Shown piece by piece: positions 17,469 through 24,933 of a stretch of 64,000 bases of DNA (its first letter is position 1; each line of letters opens with the position of its first letter). Under the pieces are notes generated by a model. The model saw only the letters and a program-made list of their open reading frames with translations. It had not been told where the DNA came from and made no database searches. This DNA is from an uncultured Persicobacter sp. (lineage in GTDB: Bacteria > Bacteroidota > Bacteroidia > Cytophagales > Cyclobacteriaceae), in assembly GCA_947498325.1 (NCBI GenBank), contig CANMKE010000002.1, positions 310,001 to 374,000 on the forward strand, written 5' to 3'. A program made the translations under genes and the position numbers.

Positions 17469-18521
17469 TTAGGAGGTACTGATTATGGATTCCCCAGAAG
17501 AAGCTTCTCCTTTCTTCTGAAACATGATCAGGGAAACCGCTAAGGACAAGCCACCGACAATCAGAATCATCAGTGTTTGGGTGGTATGCATTACGGTGGC
17601 AAAGAACACGCCATCGGTCAGGTTCATCCCATATAAGGCGAGGGTTTGGCTGACAATCCAGTGGTAGGCACCAATGCCTCCTTGTACGGGTGCCGCCATT
17701 CCGAGGCCACCCATCACAAACATCGCAAGCCCGATACGGAGCGTCAGGTGTTCGGTGATAGGAGTAGAAAAGAAAATGACATATGACATGGTGAAATACA
17801 TCACCCAGATGACGATCGTCGAGAGGAAAAAGCCGGTCTTGTTTTCAAGAGATTGAATGGACATCAGTCCCGCACTAAGTTGTTCGATGAATGCTTCCAC
17901 CCGAAGGAAAAGGGCATTTTTGCGTAGCCATGTTCGCTGTTTTTTCCACAGGTAAATACCGAGAAAAACCATGGTAAAGAAGCCTCCAATCAAAATAAGC
18001 AGAATAGGCACAATGGCCGAATGCTGATCGTATTTATTGGAAAACAGGCCAATAATAAAGCCATACAGTTTATCGAACTCCAGAAAAATGACCAAAACAA
18101 CGCTCGCCAAAAGCATGATCAGGTCCAGAAGTCTTTCTGCCACAACACTGCCAACACCCGTGGATACTGGTACCTGATCTGAGCGTTTCAGCATACCGCA
18201 ACGAATCACCTCCCCTGCCCTTGGGATAATCAGGTTGCCAAAATACCCCACCATAACGGCGAGAAAAGTTCTGAAAACACTCAGATTTTTATGGCCAAGC
18301 GGCTTGAGCATCAAGTTCCATCGGTAGGCACGGGCAATATGACTGACAATCGCCAGTGCCATGGAGAGTAACAACCAGCTGTATCGGAGGTCGGTGGCGC
18401 GGCTGCTCAGCTCAGAAAAATCAATGTCTTTAAAGACATAATATAGCAGCCCAAGAGAAATACTCAGGGAAATGAGGTATTTGATGACGGTGGTCAGATG
18501 CTTCATAGGAGGGGCATTCAT
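17469..18521 (-). CDS. Lysylphosphatidylglycerol synthase TM-domain / flippase-like membrane protein
   Basis: 350 residues, seven to eight membrane segments, with the UPF0104/LPG_synthase_TM signatures 'RAYRWNLMLKPLG', 'GYFGNLIIPRAGEVIRCGML' and 'GGLGMAAPVQGGIGAYHWIV'. The family comprises membrane proteins thought to move lipids or lipid-linked sugars; there is no aminoacyl-transferase domain here, so lysyl-lipid synthesis is not indicated. Lies after panC and panD on the same strand, a gene order often kept in this phylum. A hairpin terminator ends two bases before the ATG used here; Met6 (18506) is an alternative start. Function unproven. Confidence 0.85.
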   Translation of the reverse strand: MNAPPMKHLTTVIKYLISLSISLGLLYYVFKDIDFSELSSRATDLRYSWLLLSMALAIVSHIARAYRWNLMLKPLGHKNLSVFRTFLAVMVGYFGNLIIPRAGEVIRCGMLKRSDQVPVSTGVGSVVAERLLDLIMLLASVVLVIFLEFDKLYGFIIGLFSNKYDQHSAIVPILLILIGGFFTMVFLGIYLWKKQRTWLRKNALFLRVEAFIEQLSAGLMSIQSLENKTGFFLSTIVIWVMYFTMSYVIFFSTPITEHLTLRIGLAMFVMGGLGMAAPVQGGIGAYHWIVSQTLALYGMNLTDGVFFATVMHTTQTLMILIVGGLSLAVSLIMFQKKGEASSGESIISTS

Positions 18522-18523
18522 GT

Positions 18524-18567
18524 AAAAAAAGTTCAGCGCAACTCATAAATGGAGGTGCGCTGAACTT
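18524..18567 (-). terminator. Terminator or attenuator between panD and the flippase-like gene
   Basis: On the minus strand an 11-bp perfect stem (AAGTTCAGCGC/GCGCTGAACTT, plus-strand 18529-18539 and 18557-18567) is followed by seven T that end two bases before the next gene's ATG. The loop contains ACCTCC. Stops the panD transcript or conditionally controls the downstream gene. Confidence 0.85.
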
Positions 18568-18603
18568 AACTAAATTTGACCCATAAAGGTCTCGCTATTT
18601 TGT

Positions 18604-18954
18604 TTAGGCGATTTTATTGTCGCCATCAGGGAAGACGATCGACGGCTTAAAGCCTTTTTTCGCTTCTTCAAAATCCATGCTTCCGTAAGAGATGATAATA
18701 ATGATATCCCCTACTTGTACACGACGGGCAGCAGGCCCATTCAAACATACCATACCACTGCCTCTTTCTCCGGCAATAGTGTAGGTTTCGATGCGCTCGC
18801 CATTATTGACGTTTACAATCTGGACTTTTTCGCCCTCTAAAATGTTTGCGCCATCCAATAGGTCGGCATCAATAGTGATACTTCCTACATAGTGCAATTC
18901 TGCCTGCGTAACTTTTACGCGATGGATTTTAGATTTTACTACTTCAATGTTCAT
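18604..18954 (-). CDS. panD: Aspartate 1-decarboxylase
   Basis: 116 residues from ATG 18954. Decarboxylates aspartate to beta-alanine for pantothenate and coenzyme A. Made as a pro-enzyme that cleaves itself between Gly24 and Ser25 to form a pyruvoyl group; with this start the site '[10 protein letters not shown]' has Gly24-Ser25, exactly the family numbering, which decides the start over in-frame upstream ATGs at 18972 and 19032. Other signatures: '[13 protein letters not shown]' and '[20 protein letters not shown]'. The next pathway gene panC lies 194 bases upstream on the same strand. Confidence 0.96.
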   Translation of the reverse strand: MNIEVVKSKIHRVKVTQAELHYVGSITIDADLLDGANILEGEKVQIVNVNNGERIETYTIAGERGSGMVCLNGPAARRVQVGDIIIIISYGSMDFEEAKKGFKPSIVFPDGDNKIA

Positions 18955-19100
18955 CTTTCCAAAATCTGTCATCCCCTTTGGGATGGGATAATTTTTGATT
19001 GTGCCTTCATTATTCAACAGTTGAAAGTACAATATATTTCAAAATGCAATTTTATATTTTTATCCAACTATCCCTAATAAAATAGAAAAATCTGATGCTG

Positions 19101-19142
19101 AAAAGCCAATTTTAGCAAGGGAACAGCATTTGTTTGGCTTTT
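19101..19142 (-). terminator. Possible terminator after panC
   Basis: AAAAGCCAA (19101-19109) can pair with TTGGCTTTT (19134-19142) across a 24-base loop just after the panC stop. The long loop and short T run make this weak. Confidence 0.35.
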
Positions 19143-19148
19143 AGCCGC

Positions 19149-20000
19149 TTAGATGCTGAAGGTGCGGTTATCAATCAGGCGAACGCCCTCAAGATAAGCA
19201 GCAACACATACCGTTACTTTTTGTCCCAGTTTCAGTCGTTCAACGGTCTCAAGGGTCGCTGTATCGACAATCTCCAGATATTCCAGTTCCATTTCTGGGT
19301 GTTGTGACATCACGTTATCGAAAGCCTTTCGACCTTTCTCCAACGAACCCAAACGTCGCAAGCATTGTGCCGTACTCATCAGCGCCTGATTGATCGCCGG
19401 TGCAATTTCGTTTTTGGCATGTTCAGAAAGGCGTCTGTTGCGGGAACTCATGGCTAAGCCATTGGCCTCCCGAAGGATAGGGCAGCCGACAATCTCAACG
19501 GGCATATCAAGATCATATACCATTTTGCGGATAATGGCCAGTTGCTGAAAGTCTTTTTCGCCGAAGAAAGCCTGATCTGGCTGAACAATATTGAACAGCT
19601 TATTAACCACCAAACCGACACCGCTGAAGTGGCCTGGGCGGAATTTCCCTTCCATGATTTGATCGAGGGGGGAAAAATCAAAGCCCAGGGGTGTTCCTTT
19701 GGGGTACATGATCTCAGCAGTAGGAGCAAACACTGCCGCACAGCCTGCACGTTCCAGCATCTCGACATCGGCCTCGAAAGTCCGCGGGTACTTTTCCAAA
19801 TCCTCGGCATTGTTGAATTGCGTCGGATTGACGAAAATACTGCAGATGGTCGTCAGGGAACGGTCCGTAGATTCTTTAATAAGTGATAGGTGGCCTTCGT
19901 GAAGCGCCCCCATTGTTGGCACAAAGCCAATCGCCTTGCCGTCACGTTTTTGCTCACGTACATAGGCCCGGATCTCAGAAATAGTATTTATAATTAGCAT
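19149..20000 (-). CDS. panC: Pantothenate synthetase
   Basis: 283 residues, normal length. Joins pantoate and beta-alanine with ATP to form pantothenate. Nucleotidyltransferase signatures 'FVPTMGALHEGHLSLIKES' (ATP-binding HEGH), 'NPTQFNNAEDLEKYPRTFE', 'GLVVNKLFNIVQPDQAFFGE', 'KDFQQLAIIRKMV' and 'NGLAMSSRNRRL' are all present. The gene for its beta-alanine supply, panD, follows. Divergent from the glycogen-synthase-like gene across 125 bases. Confidence 0.97.
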   Translation of the reverse strand: MLIINTISEIRAYVREQKRDGKAIGFVPTMGALHEGHLSLIKESTDRSLTTICSIFVNPTQFNNAEDLEKYPRTFEADVEMLERAGCAAVFAPTAEIMYPKGTPLGFDFSPLDQIMEGKFRPGHFSGVGLVVNKLFNIVQPDQAFFGEKDFQQLAIIRKMVYDLDMPVEIVGCPILREANGLAMSSRNRRLSEHAKNEIAPAINQALMSTAQCLRRLGSLEKGRKAFDNVMSQHPEMELEYLEIVDTATLETVERLKLGQKVTVCVAAYLEGVRLIDNRTFSI

Positions 20001-20018
20001 GATTAATCTTTATTCCTG

Positions 20019-20026
20019 CAAATTTA
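20019..20026 (-). promoter_or_regulatory. Possible Bacteroidota -7 element for panC
   Basis: Minus strand TAAATTTG fits TAnnTTTG and lies 18 bases upstream of the panC start. No clear -33 TTG at the right distance, so the call is tentative. Confidence 0.4.
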
Positions 20027-20057
20027 AACCCTAAATCTATGATTTTAACCTAAATAA

Positions 20058-20088
20058 ATTGAGAATCGCTTAAATTTTCGTAATTTTG
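20058..20088 (+). promoter_or_regulatory. Bacteroidota-type promoter of the glycogen-synthase-like gene
   Basis: ATTG (20058-20061), 19 bases, TAATTTTG (20081-20088): both elements of the TTTG/TAnnTTTG consensus at the expected distance, 37 bases upstream of the ATG at 20126. Confidence 0.75.
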
Positions 20089-20125
20089 TGTTCCCTTTGT
20101 TTGATTAATCTTACTCAATAACAGT

Positions 20126-20932
20126 ATGTCAAAACTTCGAATTCTATACGTAGCTACCGAAATTAACCCATTTCTCCAAACTTCGCAAGTCGCTGATTTT
20201 GTGCGCAAGCTTCCTCAGGAGATGCAAGAGCGCGGAATGGAGATTCGGATTATGGTACCTCGTTTTGGGTTGATCAACGAACGCAAAAATCGTTTGCACG
20301 AAGTAGTTCGTTTATCAGGTATTAATATTGCCGTAGGAGAAGAGGAGAAACCATTGGTAATCAAGGTTGCTTCTATCCCTAACGCCCGACTACAAGTGTA
20401 CTTTATCGACAACGAGGATTACTTCCAGCGCAAATCTGTATTTGTGGATAAGGAAAATAATCTGCACGCCGATAACGATGAACGGGCGATCTTCTTTTGT
20501 AAGGGAGTGATCGAAACCGTGAAAAAATTAGGCTGGGAGCCAGATGTTGTACATTGCAACGACTGGATGACTGGTTTGATTCCAATGTATTTGAAAACCT
20601 CTTACAAAAACGATCCGATTTTCAAAAATGCGAAATCGGTGTTCACTATTTACAACAATCACTTGCCTCAGAAGTTTTCTCAGGATATATTCGAGAAAAT
20701 TAAGATGATTGATATTGAAGATGAGATGTTGCAAGCAATGTCAACAGACTTCGAAGGATTCATCAAGATGGGCGTTGAATATGCTGATGCTGTCGTGAAA
20801 GCCGAACAGGACGAATACAATGATACATTGAAAGGTCTGTTTGAAGGAATGACACATAAGCAAATTGACACTGTCGAAGAAGAAAACTTTTTAGATAAAT
20901 ATTACGACATTTATAATGAGCTTGTTGGGTAG
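20126..20932 (+). CDS. Single-domain glycogen/starch-synthase-like protein (GT5 N-terminal domain)
   Basis: 268 residues, about half the length of a full glycogen synthase (about 480). It aligns with the N-terminal Rossmann domain only ('ILYVATEINPFLQTSQVADF', 'PDVVHCNDWMTGLIPMYLK', 'VFTIYNNHLPQKFS'). The ADP-glucose-binding K-x-G-G signature is replaced by 'LQTSQVAD', and the C-terminal catalytic domain is missing, so synthase activity is doubtful. Such short proteins beside panC are common in Bacteroidota. Own promoter at 20058-20088; its end overlaps the DUF4270 gene by 17 bases, so the two are probably co-transcribed. Role unknown. Confidence 0.8.
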   Translation: MSKLRILYVATEINPFLQTSQVADFVRKLPQEMQERGMEIRIMVPRFGLINERKNRLHEVVRLSGINIAVGEEEKPLVIKVASIPNARLQVYFIDNEDYFQRKSVFVDKENNLHADNDERAIFFCKGVIETVKKLGWEPDVVHCNDWMTGLIPMYLKTSYKNDPIFKNAKSVFTIYNNHLPQKFSQDIFEKIKMIDIEDEMLQAMSTDFEGFIKMGVEYADAVVKAEQDEYNDTLKGLFEGMTHKQIDTVEEENFLDKYYDIYNELVG

Positions 20933-22313
20933 TAAATCCATCCAAAACATATTAGGACTAATGGTAGTGTTAGTCCTTTTTTTATCCTCATGTAAAGATT
21001 CTCAGAATCCAACATTTGGTTTCGACCCCGGTTTCGACCCTACGGACATGCATTATGTGGAGCTTCATGTTCCTGTGCAGGTGTTCCGTTATGATTCTGT
21101 CCGTACATCTGTTAATCAGAGTGGCCGTGCATTGGTGGGCACAATTAAAGATCCTGAGTTTGGAACGCAGAAAGGGAGTGTTTATACCATGATGCGTAAA
21201 TCATCAAAAATCATCCCTACGGATGCTGTTTATGATTCAGCGACCTTAAGCCTGACAGGGATTTATGGTTATGGTGATGTTTTCACGAGTCCTTTGGCGA
21301 TCAGCCTGCACGAACTGAAAAACACGCCAGATTCTACAGATCGTGAGAATCGTAACTTTTATACCTTTGACCAAGTCGATTATAATTCATCGAGCCTTTT
21401 GAACAGAAGTATTCAGGTAGAAAACGAAGATGCCACGAGCAATACGGTAGATTCCCTTTTCAACTTGCGTATGCCTGATGGTTACGGCATTAGATTGTAC
21501 AACTCGGCACAGGTAGAGCAGGAAGATTTGGATGAGTTGAGCCAAAAAGATTTCAGTACTGAATTCCCTGGTTTCGCCATTACAGATGATCGAAACACCA
21601 CCAACGGTATGTTGGGCTTCAACCTGGACAATTCAGGAATTCGTGTTTTTTATCACACCCCTACCGATACCTCCAATGCGGTATTCTCTTTCTCCTTCTT
21701 TAATAGTGCAGACACCTCGTTCTTTGCGAACTTTACAGGTATCGCTCAGGACTATTCAGGAACGCCACTGGCAGCGATGAAAGATACCCTCGCATTTGTA
21801 GATGTGAATAAAGATTTAGGCGGCGATGCTTATTTGAAAGCTGGTGCAGGTATTTTTGCAGCATTGAGAACAGACTCGATTCTTGCTGACTACCAAAAGG
21901 CAGTGGAATCTGATAGTATTCAGGGTGGAATTATGGTGAATTCAGCAGAATTGCTGATTCCTTATGATGACACTGATGTGACGGACTTCAAGAAAGAGCC
22001 GAACCCGATATTGGTTTACCGAGCGGATGAGGATTTTCGGACATTGAATTCCAATTTACTGCCGAACGATGCCGTTGACCCAACCCTTGAAAACCCTGGC
22101 GAGAATATCGTACGATTATCACCGAATACTAACAAGAAGTATTATAAGGCGACCATCACACGATATGTTCAGGCATTGCTCAACGGGGATATGGAAGAGA
22201 AGAATAAACTGATGTTAGCCCCTGGCCCATTTCATGATCAACTGGAAGGTTTGAAAATTGAAGGTGATCAAGTCGTGATCAGGATGTACTTTACAACAGG
22301 TAAAAAACCATAA
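20916..22313 (+). CDS. DUF4270-family lipoprotein
   Basis: 465 residues. Lipoprotein signal peptide with lipobox 'LSSC' (Cys26), followed by an all-beta exported protein of the DUF4270 family, found mainly in Bacteroidota ('DSVRTSVNQSGRALVGTIKD', 'DPEFGTQKGSVYTMM'). Probably an outer-membrane or surface lipoprotein. Overlaps the preceding gene by 17 bases. Function unknown; the fixed link with the short glycogen-synthase-like gene suggests a role in polysaccharide handling, which is inference. Confidence 0.8.
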   Translation: MSLLGSKSIQNILGLMVVLVLFLSSCKDSQNPTFGFDPGFDPTDMHYVELHVPVQVFRYDSVRTSVNQSGRALVGTIKDPEFGTQKGSVYTMMRKSSKIIPTDAVYDSATLSLTGIYGYGDVFTSPLAISLHELKNTPDSTDRENRNFYTFDQVDYNSSSLLNRSIQVENEDATSNTVDSLFNLRMPDGYGIRLYNSAQVEQEDLDELSQKDFSTEFPGFAITDDRNTTNGMLGFNLDNSGIRVFYHTPTDTSNAVFSFSFFNSADTSFFANFTGIAQDYSGTPLAAMKDTLAFVDVNKDLGGDAYLKAGAGIFAALRTDSILADYQKAVESDSIQGGIMVNSAELLIPYDDTDVTDFKKEPNPILVYRADEDFRTLNSNLLPNDAVDPTLENPGENIVRLSPNTNKKYYKATITRYVQALLNGDMEEKNKLMLAPGPFHDQLEGLKIEGDQVVIRMYFTTGKKP

Positions 22314-22318
22314 AATTT

Positions 22319-22350
22319 AAGCCACTCACTTTGTTGAGTGGTTTTTTTTT
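22319..22350 (+). terminator. Rho-independent terminator of the DUF4270 operon
   Basis: CCACTCA (22322-22328), 6-base loop, TGAGTGG (22335-22341) and nine T, immediately after the stop codon. Confidence 0.9.
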
Positions 22351-22470
22351 AAACTATTTTTTCGTGCCTAAATGTGCAAATTTGACTTTGCTGCTGATCC
22401 TTAGAAACCAAAGGATTAAGCGTAAAAATTGCCTTTCCGTTCAATCAGTTTATTTTTTTAAAACTGGTAG

Positions 22471-22487
22471 TTTACACGTAATGTAAA
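22471..22487. repeat. Inverted repeat upstream of the histidine-kinase gene
   Basis: TTTACA (22471-22476), five bases, TGTAAA (22482-22487). Contains the 10-mer TTACACGTAA, which also occurs at 30321-30330 upstream of the YceI genes. Candidate operator, 111 bases before the gene start. Confidence 0.35.
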
Positions 22488-22598
22488 TTTTCTGTGATTG
22501 CATTTTGTTAAAATGGAAGTTTGGAGGCCTTTGAGGTACTCGATATAATTGTAGTTCTATTTTTTATTACTATTTTTACTTAATAATGTAAGAAAATA

Positions 22599-23984
22599 AT
22601 GAAAGCTGGACTACGTCACCGACTCACGAGCTTCTTTGTTAATGAGGTTGCAAAACCTCAGGAGAAAGATGCTGACCACTCTCTTGTGCGAGGAGGGATC
22701 ATAGCTGCGCAACTTGCAATATTAGTTCAGATCGGTTTGAGCTTATTTGTAAGTCACGATGCCAATCTGTTTCTGCATTTGGTTTTTTTGGGGCTGATGA
22801 TGCTCCCTTATATTTTTTACCTCAGCAGGGAACAAGGCCTGGCCATCGAGTTTTTCTTCCTGATCACGAATACATATGTTTTTTTAGTGTGTCAGTGGTC
22901 ATTTCAGTCCACAGGGATTTCCTATTTCTTCTTTCCCATATTGGTGCAAATCAGTTTAAATCACCGCAAGAGTGAGATTATTCCTTTTGTCATTAAGCTG
23001 ATCGTTCCTATCGGCTCATTGCTTTATTGTTCTTATACCGTTTATTTTCGGGCCAATGTAGCGCTGCCTTTAGGGGTAAGTGAGCTGACCGTTGTGTGGG
23101 TGAATCAGATTTTAGCCATGATCTATACCGGTTTGCTGGTTTATATTAAAGTCAGCCAGGATTTGCAAGAGCATCATAAACTGGAATATATGCTGGAGGA
23201 AAAAGGGAAGGCGGAAAAATCATTATTGGAGCAGGCCGAGGAGCTTAATAAGGTCAATGAGGACCTTAATCAAGTGGTGTATCAGATGTCGCATAGCTTG
23301 CGTGGGCCAGTAGCAAGTTTATCGGGCTTGTTGCGGGTGATTCAGAATGAGCAATCCTTTTCAGATTATAAAAATTATTTTGATCAGTTTGGGCATTTGA
23401 TCGAGAAAATCGATGTTTTTGTGACTGAGGTGAATAACTATCATGCCAGTCAGCCCAGTAAAAAGAGTGAATTGCGGGCAGTCTGTTGCGATCAGCTGAT
23501 TACCGAGGCTCGGGAAGAAGGGATGCGCTGCAACTCGGATATGGGCGAGCTGATCAAGTTTGAGGCAAACACGCAGATTCCTGAGGGGATGCAGTTGCCG
23601 GTGCTTGATATCGAAATTATTCTGTTCAATCTGGTGCAAAATGCTTATCGTTTCCATGATCGCAGAAAGGCAACGCCTTATGTGAAAGTGTACCTGATGG
23701 TCTCTAATCAGCAGTTGATTATTAAAGTGCGTGATAATGGCCTGGGCATACCTGAAGAAGGGCAAACCCGAATTTTTGAACGTTTCTTCCGAACCAATTA
23801 CGAATTTATGACCACTGGACTGGGGCTTAACCTTGTAAAGCGTCGGGTGGATGCACTCGGTGGCCGCATCAATATGGTGTCAGAACTTGGTGTAGGCTCT
23901 ACGTTTGAAGTAATTCTACCGACTTTTTACGAGGAAATAACAGATGGCAGCAGCCTGCATTATCATGATATTATCAGTCGATAA
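22599..23984 (+). CDS. Membrane sensor histidine kinase
   Basis: 461 residues. About six membrane segments (residues about 32-182) are followed by a coiled coil (about 185-228). The dimerisation/phosphoacceptor helix has His232 in 'YQMSHSLRGPVASLSGLL', a variant H-box with Ser-Leu-Arg. The ATPase domain shows the N box 'ILFNLVQNAYRF' (341-352), G1 'DNGLGIP' (379-385), F box 'IFERFFR' and G2 'TGLGLNL' (406-412), so it should be active. No periplasmic sensor or PAS domain is seen; the membrane part may be the sensor. No response regulator is adjacent, so the partner is unknown. Confidence 0.9.
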   Translation: MKAGLRHRLTSFFVNEVAKPQEKDADHSLVRGGIIAAQLAILVQIGLSLFVSHDANLFLHLVFLGLMMLPYIFYLSREQGLAIEFFFLITNTYVFLVCQWSFQSTGISYFFFPILVQISLNHRKSEIIPFVIKLIVPIGSLLYCSYTVYFRANVALPLGVSELTVVWVNQILAMIYTGLLVYIKVSQDLQEHHKLEYMLEEKGKAEKSLLEQAEELNKVNEDLNQVVYQMSHSLRGPVASLSGLLRVIQNEQSFSDYKNYFDQFGHLIEKIDVFVTEVNNYHASQPSKKSELRAVCCDQLITEAREEGMRCNSDMGELIKFEANTQIPEGMQLPVLDIEIILFNLVQNAYRFHDRRKATPYVKVYLMVSNQQLIIKVRDNGLGIPEEGQTRIFERFFRTNYEFMTTGLGLNLVKRRVDALGGRINMVSELGVGSTFEVILPTFYEEITDGSSLHYHDIISR

Positions 23985-24016
23985 TTGATGGCGGCGGAGA
24001 AAGTTTTATAACTTTG
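23985..24016 (+). promoter_or_regulatory. Bacteroidota-type promoter of the glycosyltransferase gene
   Basis: TTG (about 23985-23987) and TAACTTTG (about 24009-24016), spacing about 21, in the short gap before the glycosyltransferase gene. Confidence 0.55.
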
Positions 24017-24043
24017 TGTTTTCATCATTAAAGTGCTGTAACA

Positions 24044-24799
24044 TTGAAGTTGTCCATTATTACGGTTGTTTTTAACGCCAAATCTTTATTTGAGCTCACC
24101 CATCAGAGTGTCATTTGCCAAAGCTTTCAGGATTTTGAATATGTGGTGATTGATGGACAATCGACCGATGGCTTTGCGGAAGCACTGCCCAATTATGAAG
24201 GGATTGATCAGTGGATTTCCGAGCCCGATAAAGGCATTTATGATGCGATGAACAAAGGGCTGGCGTTGGCCAAGGGCGATTATGTCCTTTTTCTGAATGC
24301 TGGCGATTGCCTGCTTTCTGAAAGCAGCCTGCAATCGGTTTTTGATCACCTCCCCCCTGCCACAGATATTATATTTGCGGAAACAATGATGGTGGATGAT
24401 GCCCGCCACCACCTCGGGCTTCGCTCCGAACTGACCAGCCGAAAGTTACCTCAAGTCTTGAACAAGAATGCCTTTGCGGAAGGAATGGTCGTGTGCCATC
24501 AGGCTTTTATGCCTAAGCGCAGCCTGTGTGAGCCTTATAACCTTGCTTATCGCCATAGTGCAGACTACAATTGGTGTTTAGAGATTTTGAGCAAGAGCAA
24601 GCAATGTAAGCGCTTTGAAACGCCACTGGTGGAATATCTTGTGGGTGGGCATTCTGCCAAACATCTGAAAGCAAGCTTGAAAGAGCGGTGGACCATCATG
24701 AAAAATCATTATGGATGGATGGGGGCGGTAAAGGCGCACCTGTTTATTGCTGCCCGAACTTTGGGGCGCAAATTCCACGGTCAGCAAAATCAGTGGTAA
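24044..24799 (+). CDS. Family 2 glycosyltransferase
   Basis: 251 residues from a TTG start; the GT2 fold begins immediately ('KLSIITVVFNAKSLF'), so no upstream start is needed. GT-A motifs: 'YVVIDGQSTDG' , 'ISEPDKGIYDAMNKGLALAK' and 'LFLNAGD' (the metal/nucleotide-sugar site). Similar in layout to WcaE-type enzymes of exopolysaccharide synthesis. Transfers a sugar from a nucleotide-sugar donor; donor and acceptor cannot be read. It stands alone, not in a polysaccharide cluster. 59 bases after the histidine kinase with its own promoter. Confidence 0.88.
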   Translation: MKLSIITVVFNAKSLFELTHQSVICQSFQDFEYVVIDGQSTDGFAEALPNYEGIDQWISEPDKGIYDAMNKGLALAKGDYVLFLNAGDCLLSESSLQSVFDHLPPATDIIFAETMMVDDARHHLGLRSELTSRKLPQVLNKNAFAEGMVVCHQAFMPKRSLCEPYNLAYRHSADYNWCLEILSKSKQCKRFETPLVEYLVGGHSAKHLKASLKERWTIMKNHYGWMGAVKAHLFIAARTLGRKFHGQQNQW

Positions 24800-24802
24800 A
24801 AA

Positions 24803-24832
24803 ATAAGTCAGCCTCCTGAGCGACTGACTTAT
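24803..24832 (-). terminator. Terminator between glycosyltransferase and polA
   Basis: ATAAGTCAG/CTGACTTAT, 9-bp stem with a 12-base loop; a T-rich tract follows on the minus strand (TTATTTTTTA), about 100 bases beyond the polA stop. May act in both directions. Confidence 0.65.
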
Positions 24833-24933
24833 CTTTAATCGTGACTGGGAATTGCAATATTCATCGGTGATACCCTGTGTATATCAGTGTCGAATCATTG
24901 AGTATGCATCATTAGCCTGATGGCCGGGCAGCC

